Of a DNA stretch of 64,000 nucleotides, positions 12,413 to 25,059 are shown piece by piece. Source of the DNA: Hypomesus transpacificus (Eukaryota > Chordata > Actinopteri > Osmeriformes > Osmeridae). How positions within the stretch are numbered: position 1 is the stretch's first letter; the number at the start of each line of letters is the position of its first letter. The notes under the pieces were generated by a model. That model saw nothing but the letters and a program-made list of their open reading frames with translations. It had not been told where the DNA came from and made no database searches. A program made the position numbers and the translations under genes. The stretch spans positions 13,958,355 to 14,022,354 of the forward strand of contig NC_061068.1 in NCBI RefSeq assembly GCF_021917145.1, read 5' to 3'.

Positions 12413-15400
12413 TGACCGGCAGCCTATGTTCGGTATGTGGGCTTATTATTGTTTGCCAGAGGGTTAAGCAAGGCCTTCATGACTTTACACACGTACCCAC
12501 CCACATGCACACACAGCCTGTTATCAGCCTTATCAGTGGGCAGCCTGGAACAGCTGGTGAAGTTAACAAAGTTAAGGCCTAGACCAGTCCAGGACTGTTA
12601 GTTTTTTCAAAAAGCACTCAGGGTTTTTCGTTTGTCAGAACATTTAATTTAGTTCCTCCCTTCCTTCCTAGTCCAAAACGCAGACAGAACTGAGGAATGT
12701 GTGTTTGAATCAGACCAACTTGATCAGTGTCCAGGGAGTTGCAGGGTCCCAGGGCTGCTTGACTGCGATCAAGGCTGTATTTGAGGACACAGAGAGCATG
12801 TTCACAACCTGTTGAACTACTCACAACTAGCTGTTTGTCAACGTTGACGGGATGTTCTTTAGGTTGACCCAGTAAGTGAATGTAACAGGCCAAACAACCA
12901 TTTTATGGGAGATTGGACGGGGAGATTGAGTGTCGAAGATTCAAATGTTTTTTTTTCTCAGCCTTTGTTTTGTTTTCATCTCAGTCTGGCGGCTGCTTCC
13001 TGTTCCTGCTATCAACAGTCGTGCCTTGCCACTTCCTCCCTCCCCCACCCCTCCTCCCTCCCCCACCCCTCCTCTCTCCTTCCCCCACCCCTTGTCGATG
13101 TGATGGAAAACCCAGACCCACAAGAAAGCAAAACACACTCTGTTTTGATGTGTGCCAAACACACACTGTTTTGTACTGTGTCAGTTAAGTGACAGTGTTT
13201 CTGCATTTGTGTGTGTGTGATTGTCAGTAATGTGTGTGTGTGATTGCCAGTAGTGTGTGTGTGTGTGCCAGTAAAGGGTTAACCACAGCTGGGGAGTGTT
13301 TGGCTGGTGGGGGGTGAGAGCCGCCATGTGGTGGTTGTTTGGGGGTTCAGAGAAGTGGGAGGGTCGTTTGGGGGGAGACTGGAGGAGGGAAGGAAGGGGT
13401 AGTGGCAGTGGTGGGGGTGGTGTTGAGGCAGGGTGGGAGCAGAATGGGGTGTGAGAGGGGAGTCTCTTTAATGTCTGACCACATGACTGCCCCCCTCCCA
13501 AGACACAAACACTCAGACACAAACTCTATCTGCGCAGCCAGAGAAGCACTTTGTGAATGAATGGAAGTGCGGGGGGAATCTTTTTTTACATACAAGTGTG
13601 TGTGTGTGTGTTCGGACAGCTGCCCCAGGATAGGGTTCACGGCATCCACAGGGAACAATCCAGGCTTTGTGAGGCGGGGGGAGGGGGAGGGGGGGAGGGA
13701 GAAGGAAACAGGACAGAGAGGAGGTACAGATATTTAGGCAACAGCTGCTAAAAGACTCACGTAGACCATAAAATTCACCCCTCCTTCTAAACTGTCACCT
13801 TTGCACCTTGACCACGGCCAATTCTGTGGTCATTGGAGTTTATTGTTGTTTGTCCAGTGCCCTACTTTCAGGAGAGGGCCTGACTTTAAAGCCGGCAGGT
13901 AGTTATTTGGGTGAAAGTCTTTGTGACAAGACTTCATTCACCAAGTGACTTTGTACGTAAACTACAAATGCTTTGTAGGGTGTAGCGGTTATTTGATCAT
14001 AAGGGGACAGTGTGGAGTCAGAAACTGCATGACAACTACATGTTGCATGTCTGTCAGTACATGGAAACAAAAGTTCTCAAAGGATTTGTGAAATATTGGT
14101 TTTAAACATACCAAACAATATACAATGGCCAAACAAGCTAACCTCTCATTAAAAAGACAAGACAAAACACAAAGAAAATATCAAAATAATCTTAGAATCT
14201 CAACCAGGGGGTTGACTGAATGTTTCTACCCCAAACCATCCTAACATGTGGGTGGTGCCGAGCTCTGGAAATGTGGGGGGAAGGTTGGAGAAAGCAATGA
14301 GAAAGAGAAACAGAGAATTCTCCTGAGCCACACAGTCAGACGTGTCTGTGTTTGACAGTAAACAGCCCACAACTTCTGCTCTATAGGGGCTCCCCCTGGA
14401 AAGATTAGTCTCTTTGTGCTTGACACAAATGTCATTTTCACCAAGAGAAGAGAGCGCTGATGTGGGTGAAACAAGAGAACACAGAGATCTGTTTCACCTA
14501 GATACTGTGAGCGATAAAGAAGAAGCCATCTTGGGAGGGAAAACAGCCTCTATGTCTCAGGGCAGCACTTACAAAACACCTTTGTGGAGTGTGGAAGAGA
14601 GATGGGGAGGGAGACGGAGTGTGAGAGACATAGAGAGAGCAAGAGATAAAGAGAACGAGAGAGAGAGATGGAGAGAATCTCAGCCACAAACATCCTGCCT
14701 TTGTGCCTCTGAAGATGACTGTTGTGTGATGATGTTGTTGCTCTGAGTCTGATGAAATACAGATCCTTCCTTGACCAACCGCTGAAACACTGTTAGAGCT
14801 TGTCACCTCTGACCATTGACTTTCTCCTGTACTTTACACACATGCAGATAAGCCTATTTATCTCAGTTGATAAATTGCTGCTCCCATACTAATGGTTCTG
14901 ATTAACTAGATAAGGGACTTGAAATACTGTCTTCTCTCCAATACACTGCTCGCATTGAGTCCTTCTGTCTTTATCACTTTGTTTACCTTACATTGTCCCT
15001 TGCTTAGAGTCTGTAACCTGAATCTCTCGGGAGGCACAGTGTGATGTTGATTGTTCTCTTCAAATGCCTCTGAAGAAACCCCCCAAAACTCCAAGGAAAC
15101 AAGGACTCTGATGATTCAAAAGAATCAAAGACTCAAAAGTAATCAAATAATATTTAGGGATATTTAAATGTTTGCTACATTACATGTTGTTATGGTTCTC
15201 ATTGAGTCTTACTAAGTGTTCTTGAGATCAACAAGGGGTTCAATCATTGAACAGTAACTGTTGTAACCACAAGTTTCAACAGCCACCACAAATCTAAGGC
15301 CACATTTGACCAAAGAACATAAAAGGAAGATCTGTTGTTGAACAACGTGACGCCCTTTTATCACTCTGAGAGATTTAGGGAAATTCAGAGTAAGGAAGTG

Positions 15401-16403
15401 AAAGAGCCAGTGTTTTCCCCTCTACCATCTCTCTACCAACTTATTTTTGGTCGATGCAGAAAGTCGTTTCACTCGGAAACAGGAAATGATGTAAAGGGCG
15501 TGAGGAGGTTTCAACCAAAAAACGCAAGTGGACACACACCTGAAGTGGACACACCTGTTGAATTGTGTTGTGATTAAACCAGATGTAAACCCAGTCAACA
15601 GAACGTGCACAACGTGCCCACCGCTTGACCCTCCTGAAGTGACCTCACCCAGAACCACAACAATAACAGCAGCTCAGACGGTCTTCATCTCCCTTTTTTA
15701 GATAATGACATTGAAATGAAGCCATTAAGGGGCGCCAAACCAATTATCCCCCCCCCCCCCACGCACGCACACACACACACACACACACAACTCCCTCTGA
15801 GGTAATCTTAAATGGCAGGCCCAGAGACGGGGGGGGGGGACACGGTACCGTAGGGGATTAGCCAAATGGTGGGCTCACAGGGGAAATTTGACCCATCCTT
15901 CTGACCTGCCTATCTGTTTAGCCTGCCTGCCTGTCTGCCTGTCGGCCTGTCTGCCTGTCTGGTCCCACAGACCTAACTAACTACACCCCCCCCCCCCTCC
16001 TCCTCCTCCAATTCTAACCCAGTAAATGTAGCAGGATGGCCAAACAATGCCCAAACCACCCAGAGCTTTGGGTGTGTGTGTGTTTGTGTGTGTGAGTGTG
16101 TGTGTGTGTGTGTGCGTGTGTGCGTGTAATCTGAGAGGATTGCGTTTGAGAGAAGCTGGTGTTGTCTGGCTGGAGGATTGGGGCGGTGCAGCCTAAACCC
16201 TGAGACAACACTCTGGTCCCCTCAGGGCAGGGAAGGGCAGCACACTGCCAGGAATGAGAGACAAGAGAGGGCGAGGACAGACTGACAGCCACAGAGGCAA
16301 GGAAAAACACCTCCTCCTATCCATTTTGCTTTATCTTTATGACGTACTGTAGGTGAAAAAACAAGACCCCCCTTTTCCCCCGGCTAGGGAGGATGAGTGT
16401 GTT
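12413..16403. other. Intergenic, no gene recognised
   Basis: Holds GT tracts (13205-13270 and 16069-16130), poly-C followed by CA (15750-15790), G-rich stretches (13290-13450 and 13672-13705) and a cctgcctgtctg repeat (15915-15960). No conserved open frame or splice-consistent exon was seen. Confidence 0.55.
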
Positions 16404-16592
16404 TGGTGGCTGAGCGGTTAGGGAATTGGGCTAGTAATCTGAAGGTTGCCAGTTCGATTTACGGCCGTGCCAAATGATGTTGTCTCCTTGGGCAAGGCAC
16501 TTCACCCTACTTGCCTCAGGGAAATGTCCCTGTACTTAACTGTAAGTCGCTCTGGATAAGGGCGTCTGCTAAATGACAATGTAAATGTAAAA
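16404..16592 (+). mobile_element. tRNA-derived SINE, copy 2
   Basis: Forward-oriented copy. A-box-like tggctgagcggttaggga lies at about 16406, B-box-like gccagttcgattt about 40 bp later, then a body (cttgggcaaggcacttcacc) and a tail, tctggataagggcgtctgct then aaatgacaatgtaaatgta. A possible TGTTTG target-site repeat flanks it (16400-16405 and 16593-16598). The head resembles a class II (Ser/Leu-like) tRNA. Confidence 0.85.
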
Positions 16593-19500
16593 TGTTTGAG
16601 AGGCCTGTGTTGCTGTGGCTCATAAGGGGGGGGGGGGTTCCTCCGCAGCTAAACCACAGGTGGCCAAAACCTGTTGATTGAGATTGTTTTTTGTTGAGGG
16701 AAAGGTACAGTCACCAATATTTACCTGAACTTTTTTCGTCAGAGCTGCTTTTTGTCTCACTCTCTCAGCTCGTAAAAGGGCCCGTCAGAACAGCCAGCCT
16801 CCCAAATAACCAGAAATACAAGTTGTTGTAGCAATAAACTTAATGAGTTTCTGAGAAAAGAGAGGGTGATAGAAAGAGTGAGAAAGAGGGAGAGGCTGAG
16901 AAAGAGAGATACAGAGAGAAGAGAGAAAAAGCGAGATTAAGGACAGCCAGGGGAGGAGACCTGCCTGGTTACTGCTGCCCCCCTGTCCTCCAATCAGCAG
17001 GCAGACACGTCTCTCACGGCTCTGATGCGACCCAGCAGCTGCCTAGAGGTCAGAGGTCACCTACCGAGTTTTCAATGGTCTGTTTCAACATCCCACCCTG
17101 CAGCCTGGCTGGGAATGAGGTGGGGGGAGGTGAGGACAAGGAGTAATATATTAGCATGCTAGAGCTGGGACTAAGGTTGTTCACTGAATGGGCCTAAACA
17201 TGTACAGGTCATAAGTAATTGTGCACACCACTGAATTCAACTGTAAGAGAGATTCTCTGTGGTTTGATTCAGGGTGACTAGGGTCCAACGGTCTTTCGGT
17301 ATGAAGGACTGATTAGGAAAAAGAGAAAGAGCAAAGATTCATTTCTGCTCTCCTACAGTCGCTTCCTCTTCACAGTAGACCATCAGGAGCTTTTCAACAA
17401 CACACTAGCTAGCTTGTCCTCCGCTCTCTCCTGGCCAGCAAGGATCTAGCTAGCTTGTCCTCCGCTCTCTCCTGGACAGCTAGGATCTAGCTAGCTTGTC
17501 CTCCGCTCTAGGATCCTTGGCTGACAGGCCCGGTTCCAGCCCACTTTAGTAGAGGCAATGAGACCTTTTTTTTTTTTTACATTTTAGCAGTTAAAGCTTC
17601 CAACTTTTTTCTCTTTGTTTCACTACAAGACTCAAAACACAATTTAGCTACCCAACCACCAGATGGGACAAGAGGCTGCCAACTGTCCAGAAACTTCGCA
17701 GACATGTTTTATGATTGACTGAGCCGAAACAGACAAAATGCTGTGGAAAAAAACAGAAACAAAGAAAAACTCATTCCGATTTTTTTCCCTTCATTTTGGT
17801 TGTGCCCACCCCTTGGAACTGGTATCTGACCAGGTACAGATCGCCTGTCTACCTTCAGCTGAGACTGATGACGGCCATTGTTGTTGAGCTTCTCCTATCA
17901 TTGCTGCAGCTTAGAAGATCTGCCTTATCTGTCTGAGCCTGAGGTCTGAAACTGCGCACACACACACACACACATACACACACACACACTGACAGACACT
18001 CTTCGCCAGACACCTCTTACCGACCACCATGCTAAGTGGATCCTGTATCTATTTAGTCTGGGGAATGTTCTGCCCCACACTCCCTCTGACTTCCACACTA
18101 ACAACCAGCCTGTGTGTCTCTGTAGCAACCGACGGAGAGAGCAACAGCAGCTATTCAGAAGGAGCCGTGAGGGTTAGGCTGGACTCAACCTAACCGCACA
18201 CAAACGTCAGCTAGCTCAACCGAAGAACAAGAAGGAATTCAAAGCCTTTTTCTTGTACGATTCACCCGAAACTGTGATAATGACAAGAGTAACTAAATGT
18301 TCTCAGTGAAAGGTCCTGTCTTTAAAATGGAGGACAGAAGAGTTTGAGCAGGCCAAAGAAAGAAAGGAAGAGACATTAGGATTCAGCCAGAAAGTGAAAG
18401 ATTGAGGAGACATACTGGGGTAGCCTGACTCTTTGACCACAATGAAAAATGTGTGTGTACAATGTTGGTGGCAGTGTTTTATGACATCCTTTATGTAATG
18501 GTAATATAAAAAGGCACCCTGGTACAAACAACACCATATCTCCTCTGCTTGATATGGCTGAGTTGGTCATTGTATTGCATTGTATTCTTATCTTTAGGTT
18601 TTGAACATTTGCCTGTGAACTCCTGTTAGGGAGTGGTTGTTTGTGGACTTTGCAAACCATGGTTAGTTGACGCACACACACACTCACAAAAGCACATGCT
18701 GAAACACACAGAGAGAGCAAGAATGAGCAACAATAAAAGGCTCATGTGTGCCAGGACATGACCTAAGCCTGCAAAACAATGATCTATGTAGGGTGTGTGT
18801 GTGCTTCTGCGTGTGTCTCTCTCTGTCTCCTTTCTTGTGGCCCACGTCATGAGAGGTAAGTGTGCTAGAGTGTGTGTGTGTATGTGTGTGTGTATGTATG
18901 TATGTGTGTGTGTGTGTGTGTGTAGTTCTAAACACCTCAAGACCCCCCTCATCATGTCTTGGACCCCGTCCCTTGCTCTTAAAACAGTCCAAACACACCC
19001 TGATGTAAGAGGCCAAACTCACTTCAGGCACTCGCTTCACACCAACTTCATCTTTTTAGTCTTGTTGTGTTTGACTGTGAGCACACTCAACACACACACA
19101 TACACAACACACACACATACACAACACACACACAACAAACACACATACACAACAAACACACAGCTAACACATTAACACATTAAACCGCTCCATTAACACA
19201 CAGTCCTTGTTGACAGACATCTACACTTATATTCCTCTTCACACCACCTTTTTGATGATATGATGGCCACCCCTAAATCCTGTCTGTCCCTCTCCTGCAT
19301 GTCGTGTCTGCAACAACACACACATACACTCAAACACACACACACACTCAAACCCCAAAGAAAATAATTCATGGATACACACAGCCCTTAGAACTTGTAT
19401 TAAAACAGGTTGTTCAGCTACAAAGGACAGATAAATACACAGAAATGTTTGTCTCTGTTGATGCTTAGATCTTATAAGCTTAAGGGCTTTCCAAAGTGTG

Positions 19501-21429
19501 GTTGGATGTCTTACGGTACATCCAATGCCTGCATAACCAAACACAAGTGGGACCAGCATCACACAAACACACACACACACACACAGCCTCACGCTTGGAG
19601 GTTTCCACAGTAGCACACACACACAATGTCAATCTGCCTCATTTGGCAGATTTGAGATATTGCTTCCATTTCCACTGTTGTCTCTATAAAACCTGACCCC
19701 TTCTCTCTCACACATTATACACACATCACACCAGCACCAGTTTTCCACTCCAGGCACTTGTTGCTGTAAAAAAGTCAGCCTGTTACTTGTTTCCTCTAAG
19801 AAGAGGATGAAAGGGGAGGGGGGTCACCAGGCTGAAAGAGGAGCTTCTGCTGCCTGTTTAGGGCCACAGGGCCGTGGAACGAGGGAGCAGACAGATGGTG
19901 AGAGAGAGGGGACACGAGGGAGGAGGGACGGCTAGCGAGGCATACTTTTTTATTTATTTTTATTATCCCTGCCCCCGTCTCACCCCCCCCCCTGCCGTCT
20001 CACCCCCCCTCCCAGTCTTTTCACAAACACCAGATGCCCCCGGCTCCTGAAAGGACTGAGGGAAGCCGTGCCAATTGTTACTCCGTCGTGTGCTGGAAGG
20101 GCTTTCGGGCGCCCCTCCTCTCTCCCGGGTCAAAACAAGGCTGAAACTGGGGGGGGATCCCAGGGATAATGGGGTCGGGATAGAAAAGCACATATTGCCC
20201 GCCTTATCTAGCATTTTTGGAGGGCTGTGTTTAAGTGTGGCCTCTATCTGGGTCTGGATATGAGGGGAGTGTAAGAGATTCGGGGGGGTTGGCATATTGC
20301 TAGCTGTGTTCTTGTGTTTGAGTCATGTACGTGGGCACGGAAGCACAGTCACACCAACAGGGGAGTCTTTGCCATCTGCATGTGTGTACTTGTGTGGTAC
20401 AGTCAAACGCTTTGCATATTTCCTGGTCCTCTATAAACTGTATGAGTCACAACGTTATATGAACACAACTCCTGCTGAGCTATCGGGCATTACCAAGCAA
20501 CAGCGGAACATTTCCATCTCCGTTTGTTGCGTGCTAAACATTTTCTTGAGTTGCATAAGGCCTGTTGATGGATGTTTGGTTTGCTTGATTTGGTTTGACT
20601 TTTCAGGTCAGCTCGATTCCTCCTGTGAATGAGTCAGACGACAAATGCAGGGATTAGGTGGATACCGAGAATGGAGGTCAGGTATTGTAGTGGGAGCTGG
20701 CCAGATAATGGATGAGGAAATATAACTCCCAAGATACTCGTGGGCGCTCGGGCACACTGTGGAAGACCAAACACACATTCACAAAATGGTGGCTCTGCCG
20801 GCAGCTGTAATAGCTTTCACTGAAGCTTGGCTGTTGACATTTTCTACAGCAGACTATTTTGGATATTTGTCCCTTACAAGTTTGATTTCCACCTGTCAAT
20901 CCTCTTGATAGCAGCCACTTGATCAACGCCAAGCCAACACACCCAGCTTTGGAGCTTGACCCTGCGTTCAGTGAGCAATGCCGCTTCAGCTGACTGCTGC
21001 AGTTGGATCCCAACAGTGTTAAGTGAATTCTCCGAGGCGAAACAGAGCCCCACCCCTCCACCTGTGAGTGATTTGAGAACATGCCCAGACCTGCCTGTCA
21101 GCACTGATAAGCAACGCCAGCGCTGAAGGCCAGACAAGCCCAGTCATGGGCTTGAGTGAACGCATGAAGAGAATATCGAAGTGAATGAGTGAGAAGTGTA
21201 ATACAAAGAGCTGAGACTTACTTGTGGTTCATGGTTGGGTCCATCTTGATTTCAGTTTACGATTTTCCCTTTACAATACTTTTAGTGTCATTGCCGTGGT
21301 GACAGTTGCCTTTGTCTTCCATTCCGTATACAGTACTTGCGGTTGTAAGCTCAAGTAATTTCCATGTCTACATCCAAGTGCTAAAGGAACAGCAGCCGCT
21401 ACATTGAGAAACCGATCAAAAACGCACTT
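16593..21429. other. Intergenic, no gene recognised
   Basis: Contains three copies of ctagctagcttgtcctccgc in a tandem repeat (about 17405-17513), CA/GT tracts (17958-17990, 18868-18924, 19090-19160 and 19560-19585) and G- or C-runs. Open frames are short and look non-coding. Confidence 0.5.
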
Positions 21430-22651
21430 CTCATTTCATAAAGGTTTATTGTAATAAACTGACAAAAAAACTGTACAAGTATCTATATATGCACAAATCC
21501 ATTTAAAAAAATTTACATTAAATGCATACTGTGCTTGAAATAGCTTACAAACTCTACATGTTTTTGAACACCTGTCTAAAACAGTAAACGATGGGGGAGG
21601 GGGGGGGCTGCTCAACAGCCCGGGGGGGGGGGGGGGGGGGTGCTACAACAGGGACAGGGCACCCAACACAACCTGGCAGTGACAGGGGCGCCAACGTAAC
21701 GCCGACCGACCACCTCACAGCTTCTTCAGAGGCAGGAGACCTGGCGGGGGGGAACACTGGCCAGAGACCCAGCACTAAGCTACCGGTCTCCAATAAACTT
21801 TTGCAGGAGAGATAAGCCCCAGGTTATGGTGACACGGTAAAGCTATAAAAATACACACCTTTCTATTAGGATCCAAGAGCTTTTTGTTCCACTGGTTGTC
21901 GAGAGATTTAGCCAAACTTCAGTTTCTCTGAATACTCTGACTATTGCACAACAGGCTCATTAAGACAAGAAAGAGTTTGGCAGGTAGATTCCAACAATAA
22001 AAGGGGGTTGGTTACACGTCGTTGTTGCTTTAAGGCAGTACAACATGGGAGGCAGTTTACACTGGTATGGCGGACATTTTGTCATTTGTAGTCTTTGATT
22101 TTTGAGTGGTCCCGTTGCAAACCAGCAGTGCAGTGAAATACACAACAGCTTCATTGTCACAGAAAATCACCTTAAAATGTAGGTACCTGAACGAATCCCT
22201 CCCCCACCCCCACCCCCCTTTACATTCGTGAGAAGTGATTGAGTGAAATGTCAATACTATTGCACTAGAAAACTAAAACTGGATCCCAGAGTTGTTTTTT
22301 CTTAACTTAAATACAGCCCAGGCTTGTGGTTTAGTGTGCAAAGATGGTCAAAGGACAGACGAGCATAACAAGAGTCCTAGTGCAAAGCAAACCTGTGGGC
22401 TGGTAGTCAACAAATTCATAAAGTCGCTGCTTAACCCGAAGAAACAATGTCTAAACATTACCCAGTGCTTTTTTATGAATATTCCAAATCAATTAAAGTA
22501 ATGGCAGATAATTTAATTTTTTTGTTTCTTTTAAATCTTGGGGAAATGTCGAGAGGATGGGAAAAAAAAAATCTCTTGGTGGTCAACGGCCTTCACATGA
22601 GCTGGCAGTGCCTGTCGTGGTTGTCCCGTCCCGTTGCTAGCCCGCTCCCCA
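21430..22651 (-). other. btg2-like 3'UTR with poly(A) signal
   Basis: On the minus strand the sequence continues from the btg2 stop for about 1.2 kb to an AATAAA (complement of 21445-21450) followed by CTTTATGAAATGAG. Several ATTTA-like and U-rich stretches (22490-22535) would fit an unstable immediate-early mRNA. A poly-G run lies at 21622-21641. Confidence 0.55.
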
Positions 22652-23756
22652 CTAGCTCGACACGGTCATCAGGTAGTTTTTCGGAGGGCTGGTACGGCCT
22701 CCCATTAGGAAGCTTTTCTTGCAGGTCAGCTGGGATTCATACGGCGAGGCAGTCTTGTTTACGACGGAGGCTGCGGGGCTGGGGGTAGACGGGACTTCGG
22801 CTTCGTACAGGACACATGTGGAGCCGTCCTCACCGATGCGGTAAGACACCTCGTACGGGTCGACCCACATGGTGAGTTCCCGGGGCAAAAGCGAAAACAG
22901 CTCGTCGCTGGTTAGTCCAATGCGACCCGCAGCCCGGCCAATGATGGGGTCCATTTCGTGGTTAATTCTGATGCAGCGGTAGCCAGAGCCCCTCTGGGGC
23001 TTGTCGGGGAACCAGTGCTGCTGGTAGTGCTCTGGAGAACAACAAAGGACAGTTTAGAATGAACTCGAGTGGTTCCGAGTGGCAAGTTGTATTTTTTTTT
23101 TTACTACACAGCAGGATCCATACTGAGTGATAAAAGCTAGGACATAACCCTGCTGCTTAGCAGACTGGAGTAGCGATGGAGTAGCGATGTCTAACAGCTG
23201 TGTAACCCCCCTCCCCCAAGAGAAGTGATAATCAGCTCGGTACAGCAATTTAACGAGCGAATCTCTACCTAAACTGGCAAGCTAACGTTTGCAAAATTAT
23301 TGATTTGGGAAGGGGGGGATTCCCTCCAACTATAATCATTATTGATATTAATACACGATGAGAGCAACCTAACCTAGCAAGCATTCTGTTTGTCAGGGGC
23401 AGTGTTGTCTGTTGATCAGACAAAGCAAAGGCCCGCATCTAGCTAGCTAGAGCTAGCCCCCTGCTAACGTAGGTTAAAACACAACATAACGTTCAAATTT
23501 GGGGTAGATTTTTTCAAAATAGTATCGACTATCACTACATGAGATACTAATATAATTAAAAACGTCGAGTAAATAGAGATCGACTCGTTTTTTTACCTGA
23601 TAATGACTGCTGCAGACAATCCCTGAAAACCTGTAGCTGGTGTTCGCTAAGGAAGCCTCTTGTTCTCAGCAGCCGGGATACAAAGGTCGCCGCCGCCGTT
23701 ACTTCAGGGCCCATTTCAGATTTAGTCGGGTATCCTTGGTTCATAAAATGATTCAA
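22652..23756 (-). CDS. BTG/Tob antiproliferative protein, BTG2-like, two exons
   Basis: Exon 1 is 23756-23597 (donor GTAAAA) and exon 2 is 23031-22652 (acceptor TTCTCCAG). The junction codon GAG gives [15 protein letters not shown], the usual BTG border. The product has 179 residues from the first ATG, or 175 from the ATG at 23744. It contains box A ([15 protein letters not shown]) and box B (LWVDPYEV-type, here [17 protein letters not shown]), and ends NYLMTVSS, close to the NYVMAVSS end of BTG2. By family knowledge BTG1/2 bind CNOT7/8 of the CCR4-NOT complex, promote mRNA deadenylation and restrain the cell cycle. The linker after box B is longer than in human BTG2 and reminiscent of BTG1, so btg1 is the alternative. 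The C-terminal tail and rbbp5 nearby (both on human 1q32) favour btg2. Confidence 0.88.
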
Positions 23757-24036
23757 GCCGCTCCGGGAGGCAGTTTGATCGACCGCTGAGTGAAACAGGC
23801 GAAACCGTGGTTGATTTGGAAGCTAACGGGCCTCGATTGGCACGAGAAAAAAATTGTTTTCGGATTTGGATGAATTCTCAAAGTCTGTATGTTTGTTTTC
23901 TTAACGCAACTAGTTGGCTCCAGTCAACGCAACAAAGGGCATTCTTTATCCCAAGTAAGAGCTAGATGAGTCGGAGTAGGAGCGCTGCCGTTTGATCCTT
24001 GGTCCCCACACAGTGTTGTGAAACAGTTTGTAGATT

Positions 24037-24244
24037 TCTTTTATCCAAAGGCTGAGACTGGCTGACGTCATTTCACAGCCTCTTTGATTGACTGGCTCTC
24101 TCGACCAATTGAACTCTAAACACACCCCCTTAGTGATACTCTCGAAGAGTGATTGGTTCAGAAAGTGGAAAACATTCCTGTCGCGTAGTGGGGGTTAGAT
24201 GCAAATAGGGTTCCGTTCTCTACCAAATATAGACATTGACGTCA
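24037..24244 (-). promoter_or_regulatory. btg2-like core promoter: TATA-like box, two CREs, CCAAT boxes, CArG-like site
   Basis: Reading toward the gene on the minus strand, there is a TGACGTCA palindrome at 24237-24244, a CArG-like ctatatttgg (complement of 24223-24232), a minus-strand CCAAT (complement of attgg 24152-24156), a plus-strand ccaat at 24105-24109, a second TGACGTCA at 24063-24070 and a TATA-like GGATAAAAGA (complement of 24037-24046). The ATG is about 280 bp further on. Two perfect CREs with an SRF-like site fit immediate-early control by CREB/ATF and SRF; that reading is inference. Confidence 0.6.
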
Positions 24245-24954
24245 AACTTGTCGAGGTATTCGTGACGACAGTCTAACAACAATACACACATAGCGCTTTT
24301 ACCGTAAACTCCAAGCAATTACGCGTAGGTCAGCACACTACCTCAACCTTATGTCCAAGTAACTAGAACAACTTCGATGCCAACACATCAGCAAAGACGA
24401 CTTCTGAAGTTATTTTTCATCACATCACATTGAAAAATTAGTTATGTGCTTCGCTCCCTGCTAGCGCCCTTCCTTTCATTTTCATAGTTGATGATGAGTG
24501 TGAAGGGATAGGATAAAGGAAAGGAAAGGAAAGAAAGCAACTCGTGACCCTCAAACAAAGACATTAATACGAAAAATTGAGCTAGAAAGGAAACATCGAA
24601 ACCAGTCAAGACAAAGGAGAGAAGGAAACTTTGCCAGGGACAAAACGTTTTAGTATTCAGCTGTCACTATAGCGACATCTGCCGGGTACAAAAGAAAACG
24701 CATGCATTTCTCCTGCGATTAACTCTTTTCGATTCAATTTAGAAACATTTTAATACATTTATACTGCTCTTGTGGGTGGAACATTGTTTCTTTAAACTGT
24801 AATTTGGAACTTCACATCGTTGTACATTTTTACAGATGGTGATCCTGACGGGAGCCATTTTAAATCCGTGTTTGCTCTTAGGACCAATCGATGTTGCTTC
24901 ATATCACAACTGCTTGTTCACATTAATTCCGGAAACAAGAAGTGTATTGTCTGT

Positions 24955-25059
24955 CTGTATGTATGTATGTATGTATGTATGTATGTATGTATGTATGTAT
25001 GTATGTATGTATGTATGTATGTATGTATGTATGTATGTATGTATGTATGTATGTATGTA
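24955..25059. repeat. (TATG)n microsatellite, left of Tc1
   Basis: About 26 units of TATG. It ends exactly at TA/CAGTG, the left end of the Tc1 element. Confidence 0.97.
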
